This document shows positions 1 through 8,803 of a stretch of DNA of 64,000 nt, one piece after another. The DNA is taken from NCBI GenBank assembly GCA_031553705.1, contig JAVBLD010000029.1:1-64000 (forward strand), written 5' to 3'. The first letter of the stretch is position 1. Each line of letters starts with the position of its first letter. The stretch comes from JAVBLD01 sp031553705 (lineage in GTDB: Bacteria > Bacteroidota > Bacteroidia > Bacteroidales > Marinifilaceae). The notes under the pieces are model-generated. The model did no database searches, was not told the DNA's origin, and saw only the letters and a program-made list of their open reading frames with translations. The position numbers and the translations under genes were made by a program.

Positions 1-117
1 TCCTCTGAAATCTAATTCGTTGCTTTGTCTCATAAGCTATATCGTTTAGGTTAAAATTGAGCGCAAAACAAAGTTAACCAAAACTTTATAGCTTATTTTT
101 TATCCATTAACTGCTCT

Positions 118-312
118 TCAGACTTTAAACATAGGGATTGAATCATTATATAAATAAAAATTAGTGTTGATCAATATATCTAATTCGAAATCCGAATTAT
201 TTACGGATGTTGGTAGCAGAAATGCAAATGCTGATCCGGAGTTTCCGTCATAAAAAGGAAATATCCTAATATATCCATGACCATCCGTTAAAAGGTAGGT
301 ATTTGGAAAAAT
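118..312 (-). pseudogene. Open frame without start codon, possible 3' remnant of an unknown gene
   Basis: Read on the minus strand, this stretch is open for 64 codons, from just after a TAG (313-315) to a TGA (118-120), and has no good start codon. The translation has ordinary protein composition (for example GYIRIFPFYDG) rather than the look of random AT-rich sequence. It lies just downstream of the TonB-dependent receptor in the same direction, where an accessory gene would often sit. I do not recognise the family, and it could be chance. The rest of 1-396 shows nothing else I can name. Confidence 0.25.
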
Positions 313-396
313 CTATAGAATCCATTCCACCACACCTTAACTGGATGTTTTTAAGTTATCACCAAATATTGGATAAGTATAACATGCATAAATGTA

Positions 397-2730
397 TTAA
401 AATTCAATCTTATAACTTATGTTCGGAATCATAATCGCTTCCCTGTTTTCATCCACTCCCCCGGTCTTGAAATTATAACGATATCCGTAAAAATCTTTAT
501 AATTCGTAGCATTCAATACCTTAACCGCAAATTCATGGGAAATATTTTTCCGGTTGATTCTATAGCTGACAGTAAAATGTCCTAGAAAAGCCGGCGAAAA
601 CTGTCGCGAAAAAGCCACTGTTTCGTTATATACGACATCCTGTTTTGCAATAGAAGCTCCGTTATCGACGGGAGTATAGCGATCTCCTCCCTGGTAACTT
701 AACCGGAGATTCACATCAAATACGTTTTGTTCATTGCGTCCGACCATCCACTCCTTTCCGGTAAGGAAGTTACATGAAAAAATCCGATTATAGCGGGTAT
801 CCCGCCAAATACCATCCCCTCCTTTATAACGTGATTCAAACAGCGATCCGGTCAACATAAAATAATAACCTCGTGACATAAATTTCTCGAATGTGACATC
901 AATCCCGTAATTCAGTCCTTTTCCGGTGCTTCCCAATTTCTCATGCACAAACCAGTTGTCTTGCAAGTTGATAAATGAAAAAGAGCTGTCGGCAATTACA
1001 GGGACATGATATAGCCGCTGGGCATAGGGTTCCATACGCAAGTGAAAATCGTTCTCCATATTCCAGTCGTAAGAAAATACGATATGCTGCGCCCTGGTGA
1101 AATCCAAGTCCTTATTTATATATTCCCCTGATCGCGACCGGATAAAATAGTAGTTCAACATTTCAACACGGCTGTGCAATCCATACGCAAGGGCAAACGA
1201 ATGACCGGGTGCAAACTGCCATTTCAAGCCCAACCGGGGCTCGATACTGTAATGTCCGTTCAACGTAAAATACTGGCCGACTACTCCCACATTAAGTGTC
1301 CATTTATCGGAAAGATCGACCGATGAATTGGAATAAGCCGACAGCAAAAAGCTGAAACCGTTTTCGTCGGCAATGGCCTCCAGGGGCGTATAAGCCGGAT
1401 CGGCATCCTTCAGCACCATGTCGTACATTAACCCGGTGGCGGTAATACCGGTCTTGTTGGTGTGTCTCGCATTGAATTTTTTATTGTAATAAGAAGAAAA
1501 TATAAAATTCCAATTCGTTTTTTGAACCACATTCTGTGGTTGTAATTGGATCTGTTTGTCCATCCTTTCCGTACGCATGTCCAATCCGCTGACAGTCATT
1601 GCTAATGTGGTCTTCAAAAATCCATTATCTCCCGACATGATTTTATGTCCAACCCCCGCAGCTCCCATATATTGCTTTACATCCTGGCTCTCCTTGTCCT
1701 GTAGGTAAACCCATTTCATTGTGTCTACTTCGGCAGTTTGTCCCGAACGGTCGATCAGCCCGATACCCCAAAACGAAAATGTTCCCGCATTTTTTGTCGG
1801 GACATTGAATTTAAACGACAAATCCTGATAGCGTGTCCCATTCGCATCGTCAGGCATCAACGGAGAGAGCAGCGACAAAGTAGAATAACGGTAATTGAAC
1901 AGATAGGAAGACTGCCCCTCTTTTTTGAACGGACCTTCAGAGGCAACGTCAATACCGATCAGACCCAACTGGAAGGTGTTTTCCACTTTCCGATTATTCC
2001 CGTTTCTCAGCTTAATGTCGAATACTCCGGAAAGGGCATTCCCATATTCCGCAGGAAATGCTCCAGTGAAAAAATCGGAATTGCCCAAAACCTGGCTGCT
2101 CAGTGCGGTCAAGCCGCCACCTCCAAATCCGGTTACCTCGGCAAAATGGTTAGGATTGGGGATCTCCGCCTCTTCCAGTCTCCACTGCAAAAACTTGGGC
2201 GCATTTCCCCTTACGATAATACCGTTATTGCCCATATTGCTCCCCACACCGGCAAAAGAAGAGGCTAAACGGGCCGGGTCATCGAATCCTCCGGCATACC
2301 GTTTAGCTTCCTCTACACTCAGCATGCGCGCACTGGCAGACGCAGTCTTATTTAACGGTTGTGTTTTATTGATTGAAGATTTAATAACCACTTCGCCAAG
2401 TTGACTGATACTCTCCTTCAATGGAATCTCAAGATAAACCTCTTTAGAGGAGGTTAGCACCACCTCTTTAATAATAATAGGTTCATATCCTAAAAAAGTG
2501 ACCTGGATATCATATCTGCCAACCGGAACACCGGGAATAATAAAATTACCTTTACTATCGGTAGTAGCCCCGACAGTCGGATCAGTCTCAAGCAATATAA
2601 CCGTGGCAAAAGCCAGAGGTTCGTCGGAAGCAGCATCCCGCACAACTCCCCGGATATTTTGTGCATTTTTCTGCGACCACACTGTCATATAGCAAAAAGC
2701 CAGTATACATAATAAAACAAAACTCTTCAT
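397..2730 (-). CDS. TonB-dependent outer-membrane receptor with carboxypeptidase-regulatory-like N-terminal domain
   Basis: A 777-residue outer-membrane receptor for active uptake of an unknown ligand, energised by TonB-ExbBD. It starts with a signal peptide (about residues 1-19, ending at WSQ). A CarboxypepD_reg-like beta-sandwich follows at about 24-105 (IRGVVRDAASDEPLAFATV), typical of Bacteroidota SusC-like and FecA-like receptors. The plug lies at about 115-240 and a 22-strand-type barrel runs to the C-terminus, which ends in the aromatic residue F (YKIEF). No SusD partner is adjacent, so it is probably not part of a classical glycan locus. Substrate cannot be inferred. It is transcribed alone, leftward; the frame after it is only a possible remnant. 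Confidence 0.9.
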   Translation of the reverse strand: MKSFVLLCILAFCYMTVWSQKNAQNIRGVVRDAASDEPLAFATVILLETDPTVGATTDSKGNFIIPGVPVGRYDIQVTFLGYEPIIIKEVVLTSSKEVYLEIPLKESISQLGEVVIKSSINKTQPLNKTASASARMLSVEEAKRYAGGFDDPARLASSFAGVGSNMGNNGIIVRGNAPKFLQWRLEEAEIPNPNHFAEVTGFGGGGLTALSSQVLGNSDFFTGAFPAEYGNALSGVFDIKLRNGNNRKVENTFQLGLIGIDVASEGPFKKEGQSSYLFNYRYSTLSLLSPLMPDDANGTRYQDLSFKFNVPTKNAGTFSFWGIGLIDRSGQTAEVDTMKWVYLQDKESQDVKQYMGAAGVGHKIMSGDNGFLKTTLAMTVSGLDMRTERMDKQIQLQPQNVVQKTNWNFIFSSYYNKKFNARHTNKTGITATGLMYDMVLKDADPAYTPLEAIADENGFSFLLSAYSNSSVDLSDKWTLNVGVVGQYFTLNGHYSIEPRLGLKWQFAPGHSFALAYGLHSRVEMLNYYFIRSRSGEYINKDLDFTRAQHIVFSYDWNMENDFHLRMEPYAQRLYHVPVIADSSFSFINLQDNWFVHEKLGSTGKGLNYGIDVTFEKFMSRGYYFMLTGSLFESRYKGGDGIWRDTRYNRIFSCNFLTGKEWMVGRNEQNVFDVNLRLSYQGGDRYTPVDNGASIAKQDVVYNETVAFSRQFSPAFLGHFTVSYRINRKNISHEFAVKVLNATNYKDFYGYRYNFKTGGVDENREAIMIPNISYKIEF

Positions 2731-3114
2731 GTCCGTATTCAGTATTTATTTTTCGCACAAAATAACGGTAAATAAGAATTTAAAACAATACTGATTTATC
2801 AGTATTACTATCATAAATTGATCAACGAATAGTGTTTATATTATCTGACGGAAAATATATTGTTTTCAATGATGATAAGGGGAATGGCAAGGATTTTTGT
2901 AGAACCGCCTTAATTTAAAAATATTATTTTCTCGGATTCAAATTTATCATATTTGGCAGAAAGACAAATAAATACTGATTCACAAAACGCTTAATGCTAA
3001 ATCATTTTCAATATCTATACATTTTTGAGAACAGTATCCCGGCCTTCCCTTCGTTCAAATCCCTCTTCAAGAGTCATCATAATAAAAAAAGACCCTTTCG
3101 GATCTCCTTTTCGT
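2731..3114. other. Intergenic region between TonB receptor and tRNA-Val
   Basis: An AT-rich gap of 384 bases. It must hold the promoter of the leftward receptor gene, but I do not see a full TTTG/TAnnTTTG pair. Downstream of the leftward tRNA-Val there is a T-rich/A-rich stretch (about 3085-3110) that may act in termination. No open frame here has the look of a gene. Confidence 0.5.
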
Positions 3115-3188
3115 GGGCGCTGAGGGATTCGAACCCCCGACCCTCTGGGTGTAAACCAGATGCTCTGAACCAGCTGAGCTAAGCGCCC
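3115..3188 (-). tRNA. tRNA-Val (anticodon TAC)
   Basis: On the minus strand the sequence folds as a 74-base cloverleaf. The acceptor arms are GGGCGCT and AGCGCCC, the D stem is GCTC/GAGC, the anticodon stem TCTGG/CCAGA encloses loop TTTACAC (anticodon TAC, valine), and the T arm GGGGG-TTCGAAT-CCCTC is normal. CCA is not encoded. A perfect Bacteroidota promoter lies 20 bases upstream. Confidence 0.95.
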
Positions 3189-3207
3189 TTTTGTTTTATT
3201 ATGACTG

Positions 3208-3238
3208 CAAATGTAGATGTTTTTTTGCTTCCTCCAAA
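3208..3238 (-). promoter_or_regulatory. Bacteroidota sigma-ABfr-type promoter of tRNA-Val
   Basis: On the minus strand, TTTG (3235-3238) is separated by exactly 19 bases from TACATTTG (3208-3215). This matches the Bacteroides consensus of -33 TTTG and -7 TAnnTTTG. The tRNA 5' end is 19 bases downstream of the -7 box. Confidence 0.85.
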
Positions 3239-3389
3239 AGAATCGAATAAAATTTCTAAAAAATATTTGATCTATGGTATGATAAAAAATACTAATTTTC
3301 GTCCGTAGAAAGAGAGTAGCAAACCATACCGATTGCTCGCTGATTTTATCATTATAAAACAGAAGATATCAAAACAAATTCTTAATTAG

Positions 3390-5822
3390 ATGAAAACACT
3401 TTATGTCTTAGCCTATATTTTTTCTATACTGCTTCTGCCGGAATATCCAACATTGGCTTCTTCTCCTCTGCGGATATGGTATAATAATCCGGCCGGGATC
3501 TGGGAAGAGACGCTTCCTTTAGGAAACGGGCGGATTGGTGCGATGCCAGACGGAGGGATATTCGAAGAAAACATTATACTTAATGACATTACACTCTGGG
3601 CCGGCAGCTTTCAGGATGCGGACAATCCGGAAGCTGCACGCTATCTTCCGCAGATCCGGCAGCTCTTATTAGAAGGAAAAAACAGTGAAGCACAAGATTT
3701 GGTATATAGAACTTTCGTATGCAAAGGCAGAGGTTCCGGATTTGGAAACGGAGCAAACGTCCCGTACGGATGTTATCAAATGCTAGGCACTTTACGAATA
3801 ACCAGTCCCGGCTCTTTACGATCTATCGACTCAGCTAATCTCCGATATCAACGACAATTGTCGCTAGAAGATGCCATCGCATCCTGCTCCTATCATCTGA
3901 ATGGCATCGATTATTCCCGGGAATATTTTACCAGTTTTGCAGACGATCTCATCGTTATACGACTGAAAGCAACCCAAAAAGGAGCCTTGAACCTTTCCCT
4001 TTCATTGAATCGTCCGGAACGGTTTACGATCGAAACAGCATCAGACGAACTCCGGATGTATGGTAATCTGAACGACGGGTACGGAAAAAAAGGGACGCGT
4101 TACAACGCCCGGTTGAAAATAAAATTATCGGGAGGTTTCTCTGTTGTCAACGGGCAATCATTGCAAATAAAACAGGCAGACGAAGTTCTTCTTTTTATCG
4201 CAGCAGGCACCGATTATAAAAATCCCAGTTTTGAAAAACAGATCGATCAACATTTACAACGGGTATACAATCAACCCTATCATAAATTGAAAGCCGATCA
4301 TATCCGGCAATATAAGCAACTTTTCGACAGGGTCAACCTGCAAATAGAAGGTACAGCAAGAAACGATCTGCCAACAGATCAACGCCTGATCGCATTCGCC
4401 GGAAAGCCGGATGACAACGGTTTGGTTGCACTCTACTTTCAATACGGCCGGTACCTGCTGATCAGCAGTTGCCGCCCAGGGCTATTACCTCCGAATCTAC
4501 AAGGGTTATGGGCAAATTCGATTCAAACGCCATGGAATGGCGATTACCACCTCAATATCAACGCCCAGATGAATCTCTGGCCCGCGGAAGTTACTAATTT
4601 ACCGGAATTACACCTGCCATTGATCGAATTGACAAAAGGATTGGCAGGGCCCGGGTCAAGAACAGCCGAAACCTTTTATAAAGCTCAAGGATGGGTCGCC
4701 CACATGATGACCAATCCATGGGGATTTACCGCTCCGGGGGAACACCCTTCCTGGGGGGCGACCAATACCGGCGGAGGTTGGCTTTGTGCACATCTCTGGG
4801 AACATTATCTGTTTCAGCCGGATAAGAACTATCTGAAAGAAATATATCCTATATTAAAAGGTGCATCCCAGTTTTTTTTGGATATGTTGATCGAAGAGCC
4901 TTCACACGGTTGGTTCGTAACAGCCCCTTCCACCTCTCCCGAAAATGCCTTTTTAATGCCTGGAAGTAACAAAGCCGTCAATATTTGTATGGGACCGACT
5001 ATGGATAATCAGATCATCCGGGAATTATTCGGAAATACAATTATGGCGGCCCGGCTATTAGAGATCGACACCAGTTTCAGTCGCAAACTAGAAGCTGCCT
5101 CTGCCAGACTGTCTCCCACAAAGATCGGTAAACACGGACAGTTGATGGAATGGCTTGAAGATTACGAAGAGGTGGAGCCTCAACACCGGCATGTTTCCCA
5201 TCTTTATGGTCTGCATCCCGGGAATCAGATTACGCCGGGACAAACGCCCGAACTGGCCGAAGCTGCCCGGATTACTCTGGATAGAAGAGGAGATGGAGGA
5301 ACCGGTTGGTCAAGGGCATGGAAAATCAATTTCTGGGCCCGTTTGGGCGACGGTAACCGGGCCTATAAGCTACTTACCCAACTGCTTACCCCGTCTAAAA
5401 CCGCCGGGGTAAGAAAAGACATCGGCGGAACCTATCCCAACCTGTTCTGCGCACATCCGCCTTTCCAAATCGACGGTAACTTCGGAGGATGCGCTGGTAT
5501 TGCCGAAATGCTGGTACAAAGCCATGCCGGATATATCGAACTATTACCGGCCCTACCCGACCGATGGATGTCCGGCAGTATAAAAGGACTACGGGTCAGA
5601 GGCGGAGCTGTCATTGATATCCGATGGAAAAACAAACAGGGGACACATATCAAGCTACAAGCAACCTGTGATAACACATTCCGGATTAAAATACCATCAT
5701 ACACGACCAAAACCCAAGTACGCAAAATACCCAAACAGCAGATTTATAAAGAACCGGAAAAATGGATCAATATAACATTAAAAAAAGGAGAGACCGTGCA
5801 AATCACTTGCATCTCTCAGTAA
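3390..5822 (+). CDS. Alpha-L-fucosidase, glycoside hydrolase family 95
   Basis: An 810-residue secreted or periplasmic hydrolase that removes alpha-L-fucose (family type: alpha-1,2-linked) from host glycans or plant polysaccharides by an inverting mechanism. A signal peptide covers about residues 1-25. An N-terminal beta domain (from about 28, RIWYNNPAGIWEETLPLGNG) is followed by the (alpha/alpha)6 barrel. Family signatures are clear: WNGDYHLNINAQMNLWP around residues 385-400 (the Asn pair that activates water in AfcA), the MEWLEDYEEVEPQHRH region (general acid Glu) and FQIDGNFGG (Asp) near 695. Length matches the family. It stands alone, without a SusCD pair. Other GH95 activities, such as L-galactosidase, are possible. 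Confidence 0.92.
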   Translation: MKTLYVLAYIFSILLLPEYPTLASSPLRIWYNNPAGIWEETLPLGNGRIGAMPDGGIFEENIILNDITLWAGSFQDADNPEAARYLPQIRQLLLEGKNSEAQDLVYRTFVCKGRGSGFGNGANVPYGCYQMLGTLRITSPGSLRSIDSANLRYQRQLSLEDAIASCSYHLNGIDYSREYFTSFADDLIVIRLKATQKGALNLSLSLNRPERFTIETASDELRMYGNLNDGYGKKGTRYNARLKIKLSGGFSVVNGQSLQIKQADEVLLFIAAGTDYKNPSFEKQIDQHLQRVYNQPYHKLKADHIRQYKQLFDRVNLQIEGTARNDLPTDQRLIAFAGKPDDNGLVALYFQYGRYLLISSCRPGLLPPNLQGLWANSIQTPWNGDYHLNINAQMNLWPAEVTNLPELHLPLIELTKGLAGPGSRTAETFYKAQGWVAHMMTNPWGFTAPGEHPSWGATNTGGGWLCAHLWEHYLFQPDKNYLKEIYPILKGASQFFLDMLIEEPSHGWFVTAPSTSPENAFLMPGSNKAVNICMGPTMDNQIIRELFGNTIMAARLLEIDTSFSRKLEAASARLSPTKIGKHGQLMEWLEDYEEVEPQHRHVSHLYGLHPGNQITPGQTPELAEAARITLDRRGDGGTGWSRAWKINFWARLGDGNRAYKLLTQLLTPSKTAGVRKDIGGTYPNLFCAHPPFQIDGNFGGCAGIAEMLVQSHAGYIELLPALPDRWMSGSIKGLRVRGGAVIDIRWKNKQGTHIKLQATCDNTFRIKIPSYTTKTQVRKIPKQQIYKEPEKWINITLKKGETVQITCISQ

Positions 5823-5832
5823 CCCTGACCAA

Positions 5833-5866
5833 GATGATATAATTTCCGGACATTCTTTATATCATC
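5833..5866. terminator. Hairpin between GH95 gene and folB
   Basis: Inverted repeat GATGATATAA (5833-5842) and TTATATCATC (5857-5866) with a 14-base loop, 11 bases after the fucosidase stop. No clear T-run follows, so termination is uncertain. Confidence 0.35.
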
Positions 5867-5922
5867 CGGCAAAATGCTATTTTTATACAAAAATAAGGGG
5901 ACACCATCATAATAAATAATAT

Positions 5923-6276
5923 ATGAACGGAATCATTGAAATCGAAGAAATGGTTTTTTTTGCCTACCATGGCTGTTTTGAAGCAGAGCAGGTGGTGGGA
6001 AACAAATTTATAGTATATGCCTGCCTTCATTATGATTGTAGCCGGGCTGCCGCATCGGATCATATCGGAGATGCACTCAATTACCAAACGGCCTATGAGA
6101 TCATCGCCCGCGAAATGCAGCAAGCCGCCCACCTATTGGAAAGTGTGGCTCAAAGGATGATCGATGCCCTTTACCAGGCCTTCCCACAGGCAACTTATAT
6201 AAAAATAAAGATATCAAAAGTCAATCCCCCGTTAGGTGGTAAAATCGGTAGCACAAGTCTCGCACTGGAGAAATAA
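5923..6276 (+). CDS. folB: Dihydroneopterin aldolase (folate biosynthesis)
   Basis: A 117-residue cytosolic enzyme that converts 7,8-dihydroneopterin to 6-hydroxymethyl-dihydropterin and glycolaldehyde in folate synthesis. The family pattern is visible throughout: IEIEEMVFFAYHGCFEAE at the N-terminus (substrate-pocket region with the conserved Tyr-His-Gly), LNYQTAYEII in the middle (pterin pocket) and the C-terminal catalytic Lys in KVNPPLGG. Length is normal. No other folate gene is beside it. The next transcription unit starts with the promoter of tRNA-Cys, only 12 bases after the stop. Confidence 0.9.
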   Translation: MNGIIEIEEMVFFAYHGCFEAEQVVGNKFIVYACLHYDCSRAAASDHIGDALNYQTAYEIIAREMQQAAHLLESVAQRMIDALYQAFPQATYIKIKISKVNPPLGGKIGSTSLALEK

Positions 6277-6287
6277 TCTCACGGTTT

Positions 6288-6318
6288 TTTGGCTTTTAAC
6301 AAAAATGATCTATCTTTG
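6288..6318 (+). promoter_or_regulatory. Bacteroidota-type promoter of tRNA-Cys
   Basis: TTTG (6288-6291), 19 bases, then TATCTTTG (6311-6318): a perfect match to TTTG-N19-TAnnTTTG. The tRNA begins 18 bases downstream of the -7 box. Confidence 0.88.
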
Positions 6319-6335
6319 CACAGCAAATCAGCCAG

Positions 6336-6406
6336 GGTCGGTTGGCCGAGAGGTTAGGCAGCGGTCTGCAAAACCGTGTACAGCAGTTCAAATCTGCTAC
6401 CGACCT
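6336..6406 (+). tRNA. tRNA-Cys (anticodon GCA)
   Basis: Cloverleaf with acceptor arms GGTCGGT/ACCGACC, anticodon stem GCGGT/ACCGT around loop CTGCAAA (anticodon GCA, cysteine), and T arm AGCAG-TTCAAAT-CTGCT. CCA is not encoded. Confidence 0.95.
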
Positions 6407-6412
6407 CATTTA

Positions 6413-6456
6413 AAGCTCTGAAACCACAACAAAATCAATGGTTTCAGAGCTTTTGG
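6413..6456 (+). terminator. Rho-independent terminator after tRNA-Cys
   Basis: Perfect inverted repeat AAGCTCTGAAACC (6413-6425) and GGTTTCAGAGCTT (6440-6452), followed by a T-rich run. It sits 7 bases after the tRNA. Confidence 0.85.
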
Positions 6457-6598
6457 TTTTTGAGAGGGGCGCATTTATTGCGTAATCGTGATTGAATTGA
6501 TAAAACTCCATTCAACAGGTGTCACGAAAAATGTAAACTCAAAGCTATACACACTTATCAAAACTTTCCTTATGCCCAAATAGAGGAGCAAAAGGTAA

Positions 6599-8074
6599 CT
6601 ATTTTACCTCCTCAAAATCGCCAGGTTTCCAACCGCCGTTAAAAGCAGGCGCTTCAGGGCCATATATGCGAAAATATGAGAACCAACCTTTGTTCGGAAT
6701 GGTTTGTATCCAAACATTTTCTTTACCTTCCGGGGCTTTGGGGCCAAAATACAAATCGATTATTGCGCCTTTTTGGTCTTTCAGCTCAAACATAGAACGT
6801 AAGGCTGCTTTATTTTGCTCGGTCGCAATTTCGCTGCGGGTTTCATTATCGTAGATCGTTATAGACCAAAATAACCTGCCGGGTACCGGCTGCGGAACCG
6901 TCAATTTATAAGTTTTGCTTCCATCCAAATACTTTCCGGTATTATCTTTTAATCCTAACCAATACAGCGAACCAGCGCCCGGTGCACGGTTGAACATGGC
7001 AGGTGATTCGATTTGCGCTTGGTAGAACCATTTTTCGCGGGCATAAAGGTCAACATAATTTTCAGTGTTGAATTTTCCATCGCCGGCATAGCGAAGCACA
7101 GCCCATTCCCATTGGCGGTCTTTCCACACAATACGGTCGGTACTGCGGTCAGCAAAAGATTGTACGCGCATGATGGCGCTAGCGGTTTTAGCCGCTTTTT
7201 CCAAAATGACTTTCGTACGTGCATCAGGATTAAACGGCTTCCCTTTTTCAATGCCCAATTCGGCTAACTCGCCATACCATGTGCGGTACTCGGGATTAGC
7301 AGGTTCTTCGTTGATAAACTTGGCCAAACGTTCCCAGTAGCCGATATTGTCTTCCCAGCGGACAGGAGTAAAATCGCCCGGTTTATCGTTCAATTTTATC
7401 CAGCTAAGTTCAGGAGCAGATTTTCCGAAAGGATATACTTTAACCGATCTCATCAGCTTTTCGCCTGTTTCAGGATTATTGTCCAACGGAATGGCACGCA
7501 ACAACACCAAAACTTGGTTGGTCGTCGATTTGCCCACATAATATCCTGCCGGCACTTTTTCCGTGTAGTTCGGCGGCAAGATAATGTGCTTACCACCTTC
7601 TCCTTTATCAGGGCCGGGCATACCGATGTCCATAACCCACAGTTGGTTCATATCATTCACCGCCGACATAATAGGACCTGCTGGAACTTCTATCACAATG
7701 GGACCACTGCTGAGGTCGAGCGGAAGTCCGGCATAACGGGTATCCGAGTTAGGTGTAAAAACAATCTGTTCCGGTGCGCCGTCCATAATGGCAAAAGTTT
7801 TGTTGGGAACACATCCGGCGGTTATATTTCCATCCCAAGTAGCCAAAATGGATACTGTTGGATAAAAAAAGCGATAAGTCTGGATAGCACGATTCAAGTC
7901 GGCTTCATCATATACTTTCTGAATAGTGGCTTCGGTTGGATAACCATTTACAAATTCATATTCAGATGATTTATTTGTGGGTTGTTTTTGTTGGTTGTTG
8001 CATGAGGCCACCAACAACGGAATTGCTAAAAGCAATGTTTCAATTTTGAGATTTTTAATCGATTTCATAAACAT
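6599..8074 (-). CDS. DUF1254/DUF1214 domain lipoprotein
   Basis: A 491-residue exported protein of unknown reaction. The N-terminus is a lipoprotein signal with lipobox LVASC (Cys near residue 25), so it is probably anchored in a membrane on the periplasmic side. DUF1254 spans roughly residues 70-200 (QTYRFFYPTVS, PNSDTRYAGLPLDLS, VNDMNQLWVMDIG) and DUF1214 about 370-490 (TGKYLDGSKTYKLTVP, FWSITIYDNETRS, KENVWIQT). The start could be Met1 or Met3. The 3' end of a second gene of the same family lies 16 bases upstream, so this was once a tandem pair. The gene borders the mobile-DNA scar, which fits with acquisition by transfer, but that is inference. Confidence 0.85.
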   Translation of the reverse strand: MFMKSIKNLKIETLLLAIPLLVASCNNQQKQPTNKSSEYEFVNGYPTEATIQKVYDEADLNRAIQTYRFFYPTVSILATWDGNITAGCVPNKTFAIMDGAPEQIVFTPNSDTRYAGLPLDLSSGPIVIEVPAGPIMSAVNDMNQLWVMDIGMPGPDKGEGGKHIILPPNYTEKVPAGYYVGKSTTNQVLVLLRAIPLDNNPETGEKLMRSVKVYPFGKSAPELSWIKLNDKPGDFTPVRWEDNIGYWERLAKFINEEPANPEYRTWYGELAELGIEKGKPFNPDARTKVILEKAAKTASAIMRVQSFADRSTDRIVWKDRQWEWAVLRYAGDGKFNTENYVDLYAREKWFYQAQIESPAMFNRAPGAGSLYWLGLKDNTGKYLDGSKTYKLTVPQPVPGRLFWSITIYDNETRSEIATEQNKAALRSMFELKDQKGAIIDLYFGPKAPEGKENVWIQTIPNKGWFSYFRIYGPEAPAFNGGWKPGDFEEVK

Positions 8075-8089
8075 ATTATTTAACTTGTT

Positions 8090-8262
8090 TTAAACTCCAG
8101 GCAGATGATAGCTGCCACTCAGAATCAGGGCTTCGGCAACATACAAACGCGCGGTAAGGTTGAAGCTGCTTTTGGGTGCGAACAGCCAGTTGGATTCTTT
8201 GTCTTTGCCCGGATTCTCGTTCCGGATTAAATATCCGGTGAACCGTCTTTGTTATACTTCAA
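8090..8262 (-). pseudogene. 3' remnant of a second DUF1254/DUF1214 gene
   Basis: On the minus strand, the last frame reads ENPGKDKESNWLFAPK, then FNLTARLYVAEA, and ends at TAA (8090-8092). This is the standard C-terminal block of DUF1214 proteins (GK-ESNWLPAP, FNLTLRLYWP). A preceding block, YNKDGSPDI, is in another frame, so there is at least one frameshift near 8232. Further upstream the similarity stops. It differs clearly from the C-terminus of the intact neighbour, so it is a separate paralogue and not a recent copy. Confidence 0.7.
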
Positions 8263-8293
8263 CTATATAAACAATAATTATTCTAGAAAGGTT

Positions 8294-8398
8294 TCATAAA
8301 AATACGAAAATATCAGAGCACGGCAAATCCCCTGACCGCAGTAGGAATTTTGCCCACAATACAGAAGACAGAACCATATTTTTCTGTATTCTACTCAT
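8294..8398 (-). pseudogene. Short remnant downstream of traQ, possibly of the conjugative-element lysozyme gene
   Basis: An ATG overlaps the traQ remnant's stop as TGATG (8396-8400), as is common in operons, and opens 34 codons ending at 8294. The start looks like a signal sequence (MSRIQKNMVLSSVLWAKFLL), and a DLP motif follows. In Bacteroides conjugative transposons a lysozyme-like gene follows traQ and carries a DLPPFE motif near its start. The match is too short to be sure. Confidence 0.3.
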
Positions 8399-8803
8399 CA
8401 ATACTCTCGTTCTGAAAACGAAAAAATCCTTTGAATAACCGATCCGAATGAATCCTGTATATATACGCCTATTGTTTGCTGGCCGGTACAATGCAAGGTA
8501 TAGTACAGTCGAAATGTTTCCTTTTTCAGCGGATACAGGAACACTGTTCCATCGTCCACGCGAAGCTCACCCTTTCCGTCCGTTTAAAACATCCTGATGA
8601 AAAGCCAAGCTTCCTGCCAGTCGACTCCTTTACAAGCGTATAACGGATCTCAGCCGTTTCGCCCTCGATGATTTTTTCTGCACCGGCATGGTTTCCAAAT
8701 CAAATGCATAATCCTGACAAATATCCAAATCGTCGTTACAGGCTACGGCCAACAGAACAGTATTATCGCCGCCAATCACGCTGTTACTCCGAAAAAACTT
8801 TTT
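8398..8803 (-). pseudogene. Decayed traQ (DUF3872) of a conjugative transposon
   Basis: Three separate frames of the minus strand, joined, give a DUF3872/TraQ protein. First KKFFRSNSVIGG (about 8780-8800), with CNDDLDI and ETMPVQKK. Next IIEGETAEIRYTL, shifted by one base near 8670. Last TDGKGELRVDDGTVF, ETFRLYYT and QQTIGVYIQDSFG, ending SEREY and TGA at 8398-8400. TraQ is a small lipoprotein-like component of the tra operon in CTnDOT-type elements. At least two frameshifts and the loss of the ATG make it non-functional. No other tra gene survives nearby. Confidence 0.75.

Noticed and set aside
1738..2692. Several plus-strand frames inside the TonB receptor gene
   Set aside because: They are antisense shadows; the receptor frame on the minus strand is continuous and has clear domain content.
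3390..5822. Polysaccharide utilisation locus around the GH95 gene
   Set aside because: No susC/susD pair, sensor or further glycosidase is adjacent; the nearest TonB receptor (397-2730) is divergent and separated by tRNA-Val.
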